The notes under the pieces: model-generated
Told to the model about the DNA's origin: nothing
The model's input: only the letters and a program-made list of their open reading frames with translations
The model's database searches: none
Source of the DNA: Chaetoceros tenuissimus
Taxonomy: Eukaryota > Bacillariophyta > Thalassiosirophyceae > Chaetocerotales > Chaetocerotaceae
Assembly (NCBI GenBank): GCA_021927905.1
Contig: BLLK01000078.1
Location: forward strand, 39,066-103,065
Length of the DNA: 64,000 nt
Direction of reading: 5' to 3'
Translations under genes and position numbers: made by a program
In this document: piece by piece, positions 1-9,726 of the stretch
Numbering within the stretch: position 1 is the first letter of the stretch
Layout: each line of letters starts with the position of its first letter

Positions 1-1962
1 GCGAACAACACTATGGATGGACATGTTCAAACTCTACTTGCCCCGTACAATGACTTCAATAACTTCACACCGGTCCAAGTAGAAGATCTTGCTTTATCCG
101 GTAGACAAGGCCAACCAGCTGTGACATACTGCTTCATAGTATACCATGAAGAGTCAGAAAGGATTCATGCTTACATCAACCCATCCACCTACACTGCGTC
201 TCCCATTAGAACTACTCCTCATGATGGAGAAAATTTTATTCAAGTTGGAGATTTGATGGAGCAACAGTTCTCTGTAGCGATTTGGCCTCGTTCCATGTAT
301 CACCAGTCCAATAATATGTTGGTGCCAACTGCGGCTCAACTGGACAACTTGATTGCGGCTGATCCCGATGACGAACTATTCGGTCCCTTTCAAGCCAATG
401 ACCCCAATGTTGAGCTGATTCGTACAAGATATTGCTGCTTAGTGCCACATGCATATATACCATTGGTAATGGATCGCCCATACACACCTAAGGAACTCTG
501 GATTACTTTGAGAGGAGCCATCGTCAATGATCAATTGGAACAGCAATGTGAACCGCTAATTAATTATTTAAGAGCATGCATGAGTCGTCCTACACCTAAT
601 GACTTATCACATTTGGCTCTAGACTCTGATGATCTACCTACTGTAGTAGCCTTGGATCCGGATTTGATTGCACATCGTAGAAGACTTCTGTATGAAGACT
701 TCCCCCATTTTAACAACGCGGTTGGACATGCACAAGCTACGCTAGTAAGCCAAGGAATTCATGCCTTGACACAGGAGGTACATTTGGGACGAATCGAGAG
801 TCAACAGGAAAGGGATAGGGCAAGGAACAAGACCTTCCAGTCGGAGTATCCAGCATCGTACAACAAACTGCTTACTTATGCACAAGTCCAAAATGGAAAT
901 TTATTGCAACCTGTTTGGAACCAGTTGGCTAGGTCGAAATAGGGGGATCGGATCCGAATTCTCAGCCAGCACTTGGAACTCGCCAAACAGCAGCTGCAAC
1001 TAACATATGTGAAAGTTGATACCACACCAGGTATCTTGGAGAAAATCTTGAATCTGCAGTACCACTCATCCTCAGCTGCAAATGACTTTAAGGAGTATTT
1101 TAATTCCTTCCTTCTTGATACCAGCAATTCCAACGTAGTCCAGCAAGCTACTTTGTACGAAACCTTGTACTCGGGCGGAGCAGCGCCTTCGGCTGCGGAC
1201 CTACAGCTGATCTCAAGTCTGGACATCAAGGCAGCCACGGATACTGTCAGCTATTTGCATCTTATTCAGAAATATCTCATCTATCATCAGTGCCTTTGGG
1301 GAGGTGCCCATCCGGTAACAACCAGTCTTGCCACTTACTATCGCATGTTAAACCAGAAGCAGGTAGAACTGCAGATGTACCAAGCGGATTGTGAATTGAA
1401 TGACAGACTCCTCTTTTGGCCTCGACTTCAGTTCAAACTGCAAACAGAGATAGATTATTGGTTCGATATGGCTTCCTACCCAAATGTTCAGCCTGCAGAT
1501 CTTCCTACCCTGAATACACATGGAGTTTTCCAATCCATTCGTCTGCATCATCAATGGGAGCCAGTCATGGGATCTCACTTTCTGGAACAGTTGGGTTTAA
1601 ACAATGTAAATCCATCACCTTCACCTACTACTGGAGGATTGCAAGGACGTGATGACAGTGATAGCAGAGATACATCTGGAGGAAACCGTACCATCACAAA
1701 TCCTACCTTCAATGCCGACCTATTCAACCAATACAGAGAGGATAGATCCATGCGAGCTCGAGATGTAAGGGCTAGATGGTTAGCAGCAGGATTAGAGTTA
1801 CCTAAATCCCGAGTAGACTCCAACAAGACTATGTGCCTTGCTTACCATGTGAAGGGTACATGCAATGAAGGTTGCCGTTCTGCTTATGATCATGTCCCAT
1901 ACTCTGCCAGCCAATATGCACCGATGGTGCAGTTGTGCTCGGAGCACTGGCCTCACCAGTGA
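1..1962 (+). pseudogene. DIRS family-1 gag-like protein, interrupted by an in-frame TAG
   Basis: The frame is open from base 1, so the start lies upstream; the relative at 50673-50915 has about 30 further N-terminal residues including an Ala/Pro-rich stretch. It reads to a TAG at 940-942 and continues in the same frame from 943 to a TGA at 1960. In the second copy of this family (minus strand, near 44340) the TAG position is AAG (Lys), so a single A-to-T change explains the break. The C-terminus carries a Cys-x8-Cys-x3-Cys-x5-His cluster (about 1833-1893), a likely zinc-binding nucleic-acid-binding motif. Assignment as gag rests on position upstream of RT, length (about 650 residues if read through) and this cluster, not on a recognised capsid fold. 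Confidence 0.75.
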
Positions 1963-1980
1963 AAACTTGGCTGAAAGGAA

Positions 1981-4455
1981 TTGAATAGTGTAGCGCCTAA
2001 TTTAAAGCCAGTTACTTTTATGTCTATTCCTATTCCTTCGGTCTCGCCAACCAACCCCCTTCAAACAAACCCCCCATCAAATAACGATGCAAAACGCATC
2101 AAGGTGAATGTGGAAACTAGTGTAAAAGACACTAAACTTCCACATCACCGTGATATTGGTAAGTTAATTGAGTCGGATGCTGATTTGTTTAGGAAAGTGG
2201 GTTGGAGAAAGTTCATACAGATGAAAAGAGGTAGAGTCGACTTGGCAACTACAAATATAAAACATCCTGCAGGTCATGTACTAAACCAGTACAGAAAGAG
2301 TGGAGTTCCAGTTCGTTTCAAAACAAAGCCATGGAGTAAAGAACGTATTGATGAAGCGCTGCAAAGAGGCAGTCATCGGTCTTGCTACGAGTATCTTGAT
2401 TTTCTGGAGGAGGAGTTTGTGGATATGATGCAAAAGGGGCAGTGGATCATACTGCCATTCGAAGACGTTCAATCATTACCAAATCTACGCCTTTCACCAC
2501 CTGGAGTTGTTCCACAACGAGAGAGAAGACCCAGATGAATTGTCGATTATAGCTTCTACAATATAAATGAAGACACGTTGCCATTGGTTTTGGATTCCAT
2601 GCAATTTGGGCATGCTTTGGACAGAATACTTCGAGAAATACTGCTCTCCAATCCCAATCATGGACCAGTCCAGCTTATGAAGGTAGACTTATCTGATGGA
2701 TTTTATAGATTGTGTCTCAATATTGAAGATATACCCAAGCTGGGAGTGACCTTCCCTTCTGCAACACATAACAACCTTGTCGCCTTTCCACTAGTATTGC
2801 CAATGGGCTGGAAGAATTCTCCTCCAGCGTTCTGTACTGCTACTGAAACAATTGCTGACCTAGCCAATAGTTCACTACAATCTGAAAGTCCTTCTGCAGC
2901 TCATCCACTCTCAAAACACGCTGCAACTATGGACGACCCAATATCACCCCCAACCGCTACAGCTACTGCGCTGCAGCCCCCATTTGTTTCAGCTACTGCG
3001 CTGAATTCATCACTATCACAAATTGATATTCCTACTGTTAGAGATCCGTCTCTACCATTCCCTATAACATTGCTGCAGTACATCGACGTGTTTGTTGACG
3101 ACTTCATTGCCCTTTCACAAGCTGGAAATCGAAACTACGTTCGAGACACATTGTTACATGCAATTGATACTGTGTTTTGTCCCAACGACTTCTATGACAG
3201 TGAATACAGACGTGAACCAGTGTCACTCAAAAAGTTGAGAAAGGGAGATTGCTCTTGGAGCACAATCAAGCTAGTGCTTGGATGGATCATAAATACAGTA
3301 GCAATGACCATTGAGCTTCCACAGCATCGTCAAGAAAGACTTGGTGCCATTCTATCTAGTATTCCTTCAACACAGAAACGCATAGGTGTCAAGAAATGGC
3401 ATAAGCTTCTTGGCGAACTACGCTCCATGGCTTTAGCATTACCTGGTGCAAGAAGTATGTTTGGAATGATGCAAGAAGCGTTGCAGTCCTTGGATAAGAG
3501 AAGTCGAATTTCTTTGCGGAAGGGTGTACATCAATCGATTGCAGATTTTCAATGGATGCTCAAAGATATTTCAAAAAGACCAACTCGTATTGCCGAGCTA
3601 GTGCCACTTTTACCATCAGCTCTAGGCTTTCATGATGCGTCAGGTGAAGGAGCAGGCGGTGTTTGGTTCCCTTCACACACAATTGGAAGTCGTATGAAAA
3701 ACAAAAACACATTGCATCCGCTACTGTGGAGATACAAGTGGCCTCAAGATATCATTGATAACTTGGTCACCGAAGACAATCCTCAAGGAAAGATTACAAA
3801 TTCTGATTTAGAATTAGCTGGAGGATTACTACACTTGGATGTAATAGCACATTGCTTGGATGTTCGAGAAAGGACGCTAGTCAGCAAGACAGATAATCTG
3901 GCTACACTCTTCTGGGAAAGGAAAGGAAGTGCTACAAATGCAGCAGTAACGCATCAACTCTTGAGACTTTTTGGAATTCACCAGCGTTTTCATAGATACA
4001 TTCCTAGGCATGACTACATCTCTGGACCATCCAATCCACTTGCTGATGACTCTTCTCGTCTGTTTCATTTGTCTAATCGTGAATTGTTGACTCACTTTAA
4101 TTCAAAATTCAAACAGAAATACACCTTCAAAATTGTGCACCCGACACAAAAGCTGATTTCTGGCGTGATCTCAGCCTTGCGGAACAAGAGGTTCGAGAAG
4201 GAGTTACTACTGGATGTTCCGCCGCCGCTGACACACACTGGGAAAAGTGGATTGAGTTCACAAGTGTCTTGGGCCAGGACCCCTTACTCCAAGCCGTCGA
4301 GGACAAAGTACCGTATTTACAAGTCTTCCTCCACAGAGTACGACACGGATTCTATGCAGCCAACAAAAATCCAGTGCGCACTCGATCAGCTGAAGATTAC
4401 CTATGGAGCATTGGACAGACGTACCTTGAATTGGGTGAACAGGACCCAAGACTGA
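1981..4455 (+). pseudogene. DIRS family-1 reverse transcriptase-RNase H, with one in-frame TGA
   Basis: RT motif A is visible as KVDLSDGFYR (about 2680-2711), motif B region as PMGWKNSPPAF (about 2800-2835), and the catalytic box as FVDD (3091-3102). RNase H follows with Asp in FHDASGEGAGG, Glu in DLELAGG, Asp in KTDNLATLFW and Asp in PLADDSSR. A TGA at 2536-2538 interrupts the frame in a context (RPR-stop-IVDYS) where Trp is likely, so TGG-to-TGA is the probable lesion. The frame is the same as gag, separated from it by TGAs at 1960 and 1972. Between the motif B region and FVDD lies an unusually long Ser/Ala/Thr/Pro-rich linker of about 80 residues. The 3' 355 nt overlap the YR frame. Confidence 0.85.
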
Positions 4456-5270
4456 ACTGTCATGATAACATTGATTTTCGTTTGGCAAGGATGATCAAGT
4501 CTTACAAGAAAAAGGACCCGCCTCCAAATAGAGTGAAGCCGGTTCCTCTTTCAGTCATCCGTCGAATTGCCCAAATTGCTTTCTCTGGGAACAGTTTCAA
4601 TCAACATGCCACAGCCGACATGATAATCATTGCTTTCTTCTTTCTTCTTCGTCCTGGAGAATATTCTTACTCCAACACCGATAGTGATCCCTTTCTTCTT
4701 GCTGATGTCAAATTTTGGATTGGCCATCAGCGACTCAATACAATGACAGCTACTCCCACACAACTCCGTCAAGCCACTTTTGTTTCACTAACATTCACTA
4801 CGCAAAAAAATGGAGTTCGTGGAGAAGTCATTGGACTCTCATGCAGTGGAGAACTCTACCTCTGTCCAGTAAAAGCACTGGCACGTAGAGTCATTCATTT
4901 GAAACAGCATAACGCTGCACCAAATACACCACTGTGTACATATTTTTGCCAAGAACGACAACGTCTGGTGCATGTTTGTCCATCTGATATAACAAACACT
5001 CTTCGCACAAACGTTGCTGCTCTTGGTCCCGCCCTTGGTTTCCTTCCATCCGATGTTAGCGCACGCTGCTTGCGAGCTGCTGGTGCAAATGCTCTGCTGT
5101 GCGCAAATGTCGATTCTGATGTCATCCGTCTTCTTGGCCGCTGGAGATCTGATGAAATGCTACGATACCTTCATCTGCAAAACTCTCAACTTATGCAGCA
5201 TTTCAGTCAGCGTATGCTAACTGGTGGCAATTTCACCTTGATTCCAAACCAAGAAGTTCCTCTCTTCTAA
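4101..5270 (+). CDS. DIRS family-1 tyrosine recombinase
   Basis: This enzyme would integrate the circular DNA intermediate by strand exchange, in place of a DDE integrase. The frame opens after a TAA at 4098-4100 and overlaps the end of RT-RH. No ATG precedes the conserved N-terminal region (DTKADFWRDLS, from about 4143), so the start is uncertain. Visible signature: first Arg in LLRPGEYS, Arg box as RCLRAAG where many DIRS enzymes have HxLRxG, the GRW element in RLLGRWRSDEM, and the likely nucleophile Tyr in MLRYLH. It is uninterrupted to TAA at 5268-5270, so it may encode an active enzyme although the rest of the element is broken. A second copy (33277-34400, minus) has lost the RCLRA Arg. 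Confidence 0.85.
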   Translation, partial: FKIQTEIHLQNCAPDTKADFWRDLSLAEQEVREGVTTGCSAAADTHWEKWIEFTSVLGQDPLLQAVEDKVPYLQVFLHRVRHGFYAANKNPVRTRSAEDYLWSIGQTYLELGEQDPRLNCHDNIDFRLARMIKSYKKKDPPPNRVKPVPLSVIRRIAQIAFSGNSFNQHATADMIIIAFFFLLRPGEYSYSNTDSDPFLLADVKFWIGHQRLNTMTATPTQLRQATFVSLTFTTQKNGVRGEVIGLSCSGELYLCPVKALARRVIHLKQHNAAPNTPLCTYFCQERQRLVHVCPSDITNTLRTNVAALGPALGFLPSDVSARCLRAAGANALLCANVDSDVIRLLGRWRSDEMLRYLHLQNSQLMQHFSQRMLTGGNFTLIPNQEVPLF

Positions 5271-5298
5271 ACCCCACCCGTCTATGGCTTTGGTGGCA

Positions 5299-5437
5299 GG
5301 CAAGATGATTCCCAAATGCATCTTACCTTGGCGGCATGGTTGAGGTTTCCTAGTAAACATCAATTTTCGCCAATGCTCTTATAAATTAGCTATAGACACT
5401 AGAAGAGAAAGTGACGAATGGCAGTGGTGGTAACCAC
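5299..5437 (+). repeat. Split direct repeat B1 of DIRS family 1
   Basis: 139 bp repeated almost exactly at 5655-5793 (offset 356). It starts 29 bp after the YR stop. The last four bases CCAC also occur at the outer edge of repeat A1 in the minus-strand relative (51146-51149), consistent with a recombination core. Confidence 0.85.
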
Positions 5438-5654
5438 GGCAAATGTGGAACGTCTCGTAGAGGGGTTAAACACCAGGTTATCATCCTCCAATGTTCATCC
5501 ACGTGTACCCCTCAACGAGATATTCTTCATCACCAGCAACACTTGAATGTTGAAAGGAAACAACTACCTAATGGTTGTTCTCAGTTGTTTCTTAATTCAC
5601 GCTTAGTAGATAAGATAGAAAAATTAAAAAGCCTCTCCCACCCACCCCCGCCTT
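5438..5654 (+). repeat. Split direct repeat A2 of DIRS family 1
   Basis: The segment between B1 and B2 matches, in reverse complement and with divergence, the 5' region of the minus-strand relative (about 50940-51149), upstream of that copy's gag. It is therefore the internal copy of the left terminal repeat A, giving the A1-ORFs-B1-A2-B2 architecture used to template a circular intermediate. Confidence 0.8.
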
Positions 5655-5793
5655 GGCAAGATGATTCCCAAATGCATCTTACCTTGGCGGCATGGTTGAG
5701 GTTTCCTAGTAAACATCAATTTTCGCCAATGCTCTTATAAATTAGCTATAGACACTAGAAGAGAAAGTGACGAATGGCAGTGGTGGTAACCAC
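5655..5793 (+). repeat. Split direct repeat B2; right end of DIRS family-1 element
   Basis: Second copy of the 139-bp B repeat, ending in CCAC at 5790-5793. Sequence beyond it changes to the MITE-like relic, so this is taken as the element boundary. Confidence 0.82.
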
Positions 5794-5909
5794 ACACCAC
5801 CGTGTTGTTGTAGGAGAAAAAGGTTTTGTCGCAGAAACTGTGGTTTACTTAAGCCTTGACACTGAGTCCCATTAGGTGAAATTTCTCCCCCCTAAATGTG
5901 CAGACGGTA
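5794..5909. repeat. Decayed MITE right end
   Basis: Resembles the right end of the intact MITE at 21957-22645: both share GTCGCAGAAA, then TTTACTTAAGCC, then a C-run with AATNTGTGCA and a final CGG(GG)TA. The left half is not visible; the DIRS element appears to have landed inside it. Confidence 0.55.
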
Positions 5910-6043
5910 GACATAATATCAATTCTATTTAGTTTAGACTTAGCTAGCAATTTACAAATGACGAATTGATAATAGACTAAAAATAGCAGTTAGACCCATT
6001 GTGAAAGTCTCAACTTTTGCACATAGGTTTTTAAACTATGCGT

Positions 6044-9000
6044 TTATATGTATCCATTCATGCTTTTTTGCAACCAGTCGTACGTACTTGTGCCCCAACT
6101 TGTAAGAGCTGCATTAACAAGGTTCATGACAAATGTTTTCTGCTGTACAGAACCATGTGATCCTCTCATTCGAAGTCTATTTCGAACTCCAATTGTTATG
6201 ATTTTAGATTCGACAGGATCCCGAGTAAGGTTTAGGATCGCTGCTTCAATCATAGCTGCCAATTCATCGCTATGTGTAGATACACAGGCAAATGCTTCTT
6301 CGAACATATTACAAAAGCGGACTCCAAGACCTCCTTCGTTAAAGTTCCAACCTCCAATGACCTCCCAGAACTCATTAGTTAGCTTGAATGGTGCTCGTTC
6401 GTTGAATAATGGTACTTTAGCCATTTTCGGCGTATCTCCTAAAACAAAACCAAAGTCAATATGCATGATATGACCCTAAAGTAGGAAGTGAGAAAATTTC
6501 ATAGAAAAATAAAGTGAAACGATTTTGCAGGAAGAAAATCACTCACGTCACGGTCCAACAAAATATTAGCATTGTGTCTATCTTTGATCTGCAAGATATA
6601 GCATACAAGACTATACCCAACCAATGATTTCAAGAAATTGTCTTGTGCCTTTTCAAATGAAATACCATGTTCATTCAATGGAATAGGATACTGAAGATTG
6701 CGACCAAAATTAGAAGTTGGAGGACCATATGCACGTACGAAATATTCTCGCAGAGTTGTAAAGCCATCAGTAGATTTTTTTACTTCGTCAACACTTTTTG
6801 CGTCGCGAATACATTCAAGTAGACCCGCATCTCCTCCAACACACATAATTGTGTATGGTTTCAAGTATGGCCTATTTTCACAAGGGATTTCAGTTTCGAA
6901 CCAATCATGTATCTTGGAAATGATTTGCATAACGAGTGCTTCTCTACGGATATCTTCTCCAGCTTTCATGATAAATGATGCCAATTTCCAACCCCTTAAA
7001 TGACCAAATACAGATGAATTTCTAACTTCTTTGCAAATCTCTGTCCATGGTTTACCATATACTCTATCTAGCAAATTAGAATGCGTTGTAAGAGCAGGTG
7101 TGGAAAAATCCTGATTTGCTGTGGATCTTTCTTGGTGATATGGTGACCGGGCATCTGCAAAAATCCTTCCATTTTGCATATTCTGAATTCCATAGCCTGG
7201 ATAAGTACTATGACTGCTTTGTATGTTGTAATCACTCTGGTCACCAACTCTGGAAATACAGCTAGATTTTGTATTCAGGTTCCATGCATCATTGTTTCTT
7301 TTCCGTCTGACACCAAAAGGTGATAATTCCGATGGTATTTTGTAGGTATACGCCATTGATTCTTTGTTTTTATTTTCATATGTAGTGCCTAACGCCTCTT
7401 GAATGGTAACTCCCACTTGTGAATGCTGTGAGTACAACCTTGCATCTTTACCTTCCATACCAGTTTCTAAAACTTCACAATGAACAAGATATGGGCATCT
7501 CTCACGTGATGCCAGCACCCTTGACTTTGAAGAAATAATGTTCAATACTCTCATTACACCTTGCTCTGTTTTCAGCTGTAATAGTGGTGAAGATGACTGT
7601 AAATTGGAAGCAATAATCTCTTCAAAGTCTGATGTTCCACATGGCCATGTAGTGGCAATGGGTTCCAATGGAAAGTGGATAGAATGTTGGATATTTTCCA
7701 TGGATACATCACTTAGAGTGGGCCAGTCATGCGAACTACGATTATCATCTTCATCCAAACTGACAGATCCATTGGTGACCATGCGTCTCCGTAGTCTTCT
7801 ATTGACATCTTCAAGACGTTCCATGAGATAATTTCCTCGTAAATGAGGAGGACACATTCGTAAATCCAAAGATATCCTAGTCAATAAGTCAATAAAATGC
7901 ATAGTGTCTCCAAAGTGACTACATCTTTTGAGACTCAAGCTAGCAGGTAAACGCGATGTACGATAAAAATCAGATAAATCTCTCGAAGTAACGGATGACT
8001 TGGAATGCACAAATTCCCCATGCTGACTATGATGGTAATGACTATCATCGTCTTCGTATACACCATAGGCAGTGGCACTTTCTACATCTTGCAATAAATC
8101 AAATGCTGCCCGTTTCTCCAATCCAATCTGTTGAATAGCCGCTGCTCGATCAGCAGGAAGTAAAACAATAAGCCGTCTTCCAGTCTGTTGTCGATGTTCA
8201 AATAACGATTTCCAAGCACGACCAACTTCCGCTTCTAATAACCAACACAATTCTATTCCTAGGTTCGGATTCTTTATACAAAGAAGAAGTAACAATTTCC
8301 GCAATGTTGCCAATGGATTCAAATGTGGAGTATACATTGTCGATTGTGTCAGTGGTGCAGGTGAATGTAAAATCGCAGAAACAAGTTGTGGCAGATATTC
8401 TCGCGTCTCCTGATGAAGAGTCAGTGCTCTTTGTACTTGTGATGATAATATAGGGTCATCTGTGTTGTCATTACTTTCTTCATTGGATATATCATGCTGT
8501 TGGTCGAGTACAGAATCTTGTATGGAAATAGATGCTGCATCTTGAAATTCTTGAGCAAGATTGAAATCTACCCCCTCCTCATCATCGACATCATCATTAT
8601 TATTGCTATTTCCCAATGATTCATTATCCATACTTTTATGACTAAAATATCTGGACAGAATTTCATCAGATGCATTTAGTTCTCGTGCAAATTCATGAAC
8701 GATTTCAAGTCTAAGTGTATCCAATGCAAGAAGTCTCAATGACCCAGGAGGATATAATGCAATCGTTTGTAGTGCTTTTCGTCTCCATTCTACTTCTGAT
8801 CTTTGTTGTTCTGTCATGTTTGAACTAGATGCTACCGTCGATTGTCGTTGTCGTTCTTGAGAATGCATAGAATGTTCCATGGGATGATTCTGAATAGTAG
8901 TTGAATGATGATCATCCCTTGAGTGACTACTTATGTACTGTTTCTGTTGCTGTTGATATGGTACATCATGCGAACTTTGATTTTGATGCCAATTGGGATG

Positions 9001-9090
9001 AATATATGGCAGAGATTGTATTTCTGCACGTTCATGAATAAGATTATTCAGATACAGCCACCGAAGAAGAAATTGCGTCGCATGCACCAT
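6044..9090 (-). CDS. Type III phosphatidylinositol 4-kinase (PI4K beta-like)
   Basis: Phosphorylates phosphatidylinositol at the 4 position, typically at Golgi or endosomal membranes. Two exons: 9090-6547 and 6475-6044, with a 71-bp GT-AG intron (6476-6546; donor GTGAGT). Splicing joins the catalytic loop KDRHNANILLD (about residues 836-846) to the activation segment HIDFG (about 853-857); together they give 991 residues. The kinase domain occupies the last ~300 residues, with the regions GHLRGWKL, LKPYTIMCVGGDAG and APFKLTNEFWEVIGG matching PI4K-beta type enzymes rather than PI3K. The N-terminal half is low-complexity (Gln/Ser/His-rich) with an acidic Asn/Asp stretch and a weakly recognisable helical (lipid-kinase-unique-like) region. 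An upstream exon cannot be excluded. The downstream neighbour is the DIRS element. Confidence 0.87.
6476..6546 (-). other. Intron of the PI 4-kinase gene
   Basis: Donor GAC/GTGAGT and acceptor TTTAG/GGTC on the minus strand. Removal keeps frame (phase 0) and restores the conserved D-G-H-I segment between catalytic loop and HIDFG. Confidence 0.88.
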
Positions 9091-9726
9091 CTATTATTTC
9101 CTAAGTATGTACAGTAGTCTCGTGCATAAAGTGGTGTAGCATATATATATATATATATATGTAAATGTAACACGGTGGCTCAAGAAAGTTTTCTCAACTA
9201 GGTTCTTGGATGTAATGAACGTAACACTATGGGAGAAACTTTTCTTCAGTGTATCTTGTTCCTTTTATCATGTCTTCTTCTTCTCCGCTGTTGTCTCTTT
9301 CACTTGCTCTCGAGTTCCAGTTGGAATTTTGAAAAACCTATGCACACTGGTTTTACATTTATAGGTTATCATTTTCACTTTAGTCTGGATCTCGAGGGGG
9401 GCATATCTTTTTGCAAATGATTTTTTCACCCCTGACCATCATACGTCTGTCCATATGTCCTCAAACACACGGAGCACCACGAAAATTCCAAAGAAAAGTG
9501 AACAGCTCACTGCTCCGAGTTTGTTCTTCTTCACGTACTTCCCCCGTATCAAAACTACCTACGAATAGTACATCAGCCGCCGTCCAATACTTTGTGTGGA
9601 TCTGGATCCTTACGTAAAAATTGCCATCAAGGAAAGTGCAAAACTATTGCTCATTAATCCTCCAATAAACTCCAAAGAAAAATCTGTGACGGAATCTTTT
9701 TCTTGAAAGTTAAGGAAATATAAAAC
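9091..9726. other. Divergent intergenic region between PI 4-kinase and GOGAT
   Basis: 636 bp between two divergently transcribed genes, so it must hold both promoters. It contains an (AT)10 microsatellite at 9141-9160. No convincing conserved coding sequence or RNA gene is seen. Confidence 0.6.
9141..9160. repeat. (AT)10 microsatellite
   Basis: Uninterrupted AT dinucleotide run about 50 bp upstream of the PI 4-kinase start codon. Confidence 0.9.

Larger units (their letters stand above)
1..5793 (+). mobile_element. DIRS/PAT-type tyrosine-recombinase retrotransposon (family 1), left end cut by the window
   Basis: Gene order is gag, RT-RNase H, tyrosine recombinase (YR), followed by a B1-A2-B2 block of split direct repeats. 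The YR instead of an integrase, the overlap of the RT-RH and YR frames, and the split repeats are hallmarks of the DIRS order. The 5' end (A1 and the gag start) lies outside the window; a relative at 50673-51149 shows what is missing. The element is damaged: a TAG in gag (940), TGA codons at 1960 and 1972 between gag and RT, and a TGA inside the RT frame (2536). The YR frame is open throughout. The right end (5793) abuts a decayed MITE end, 250 bp from the 3' end of the PI 4-kinase gene. Confidence 0.88.

Noticed and set aside
5411-5740. 110-codon frame across the DIRS terminal repeats
   Set aside because: It runs through B1, A2 and B2 non-coding repeats with no conserved product.
9229-9617. 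Short frames between PI 4-kinase and GOGAT
   Set aside because: No conserved residues; the region must be the shared promoter space.
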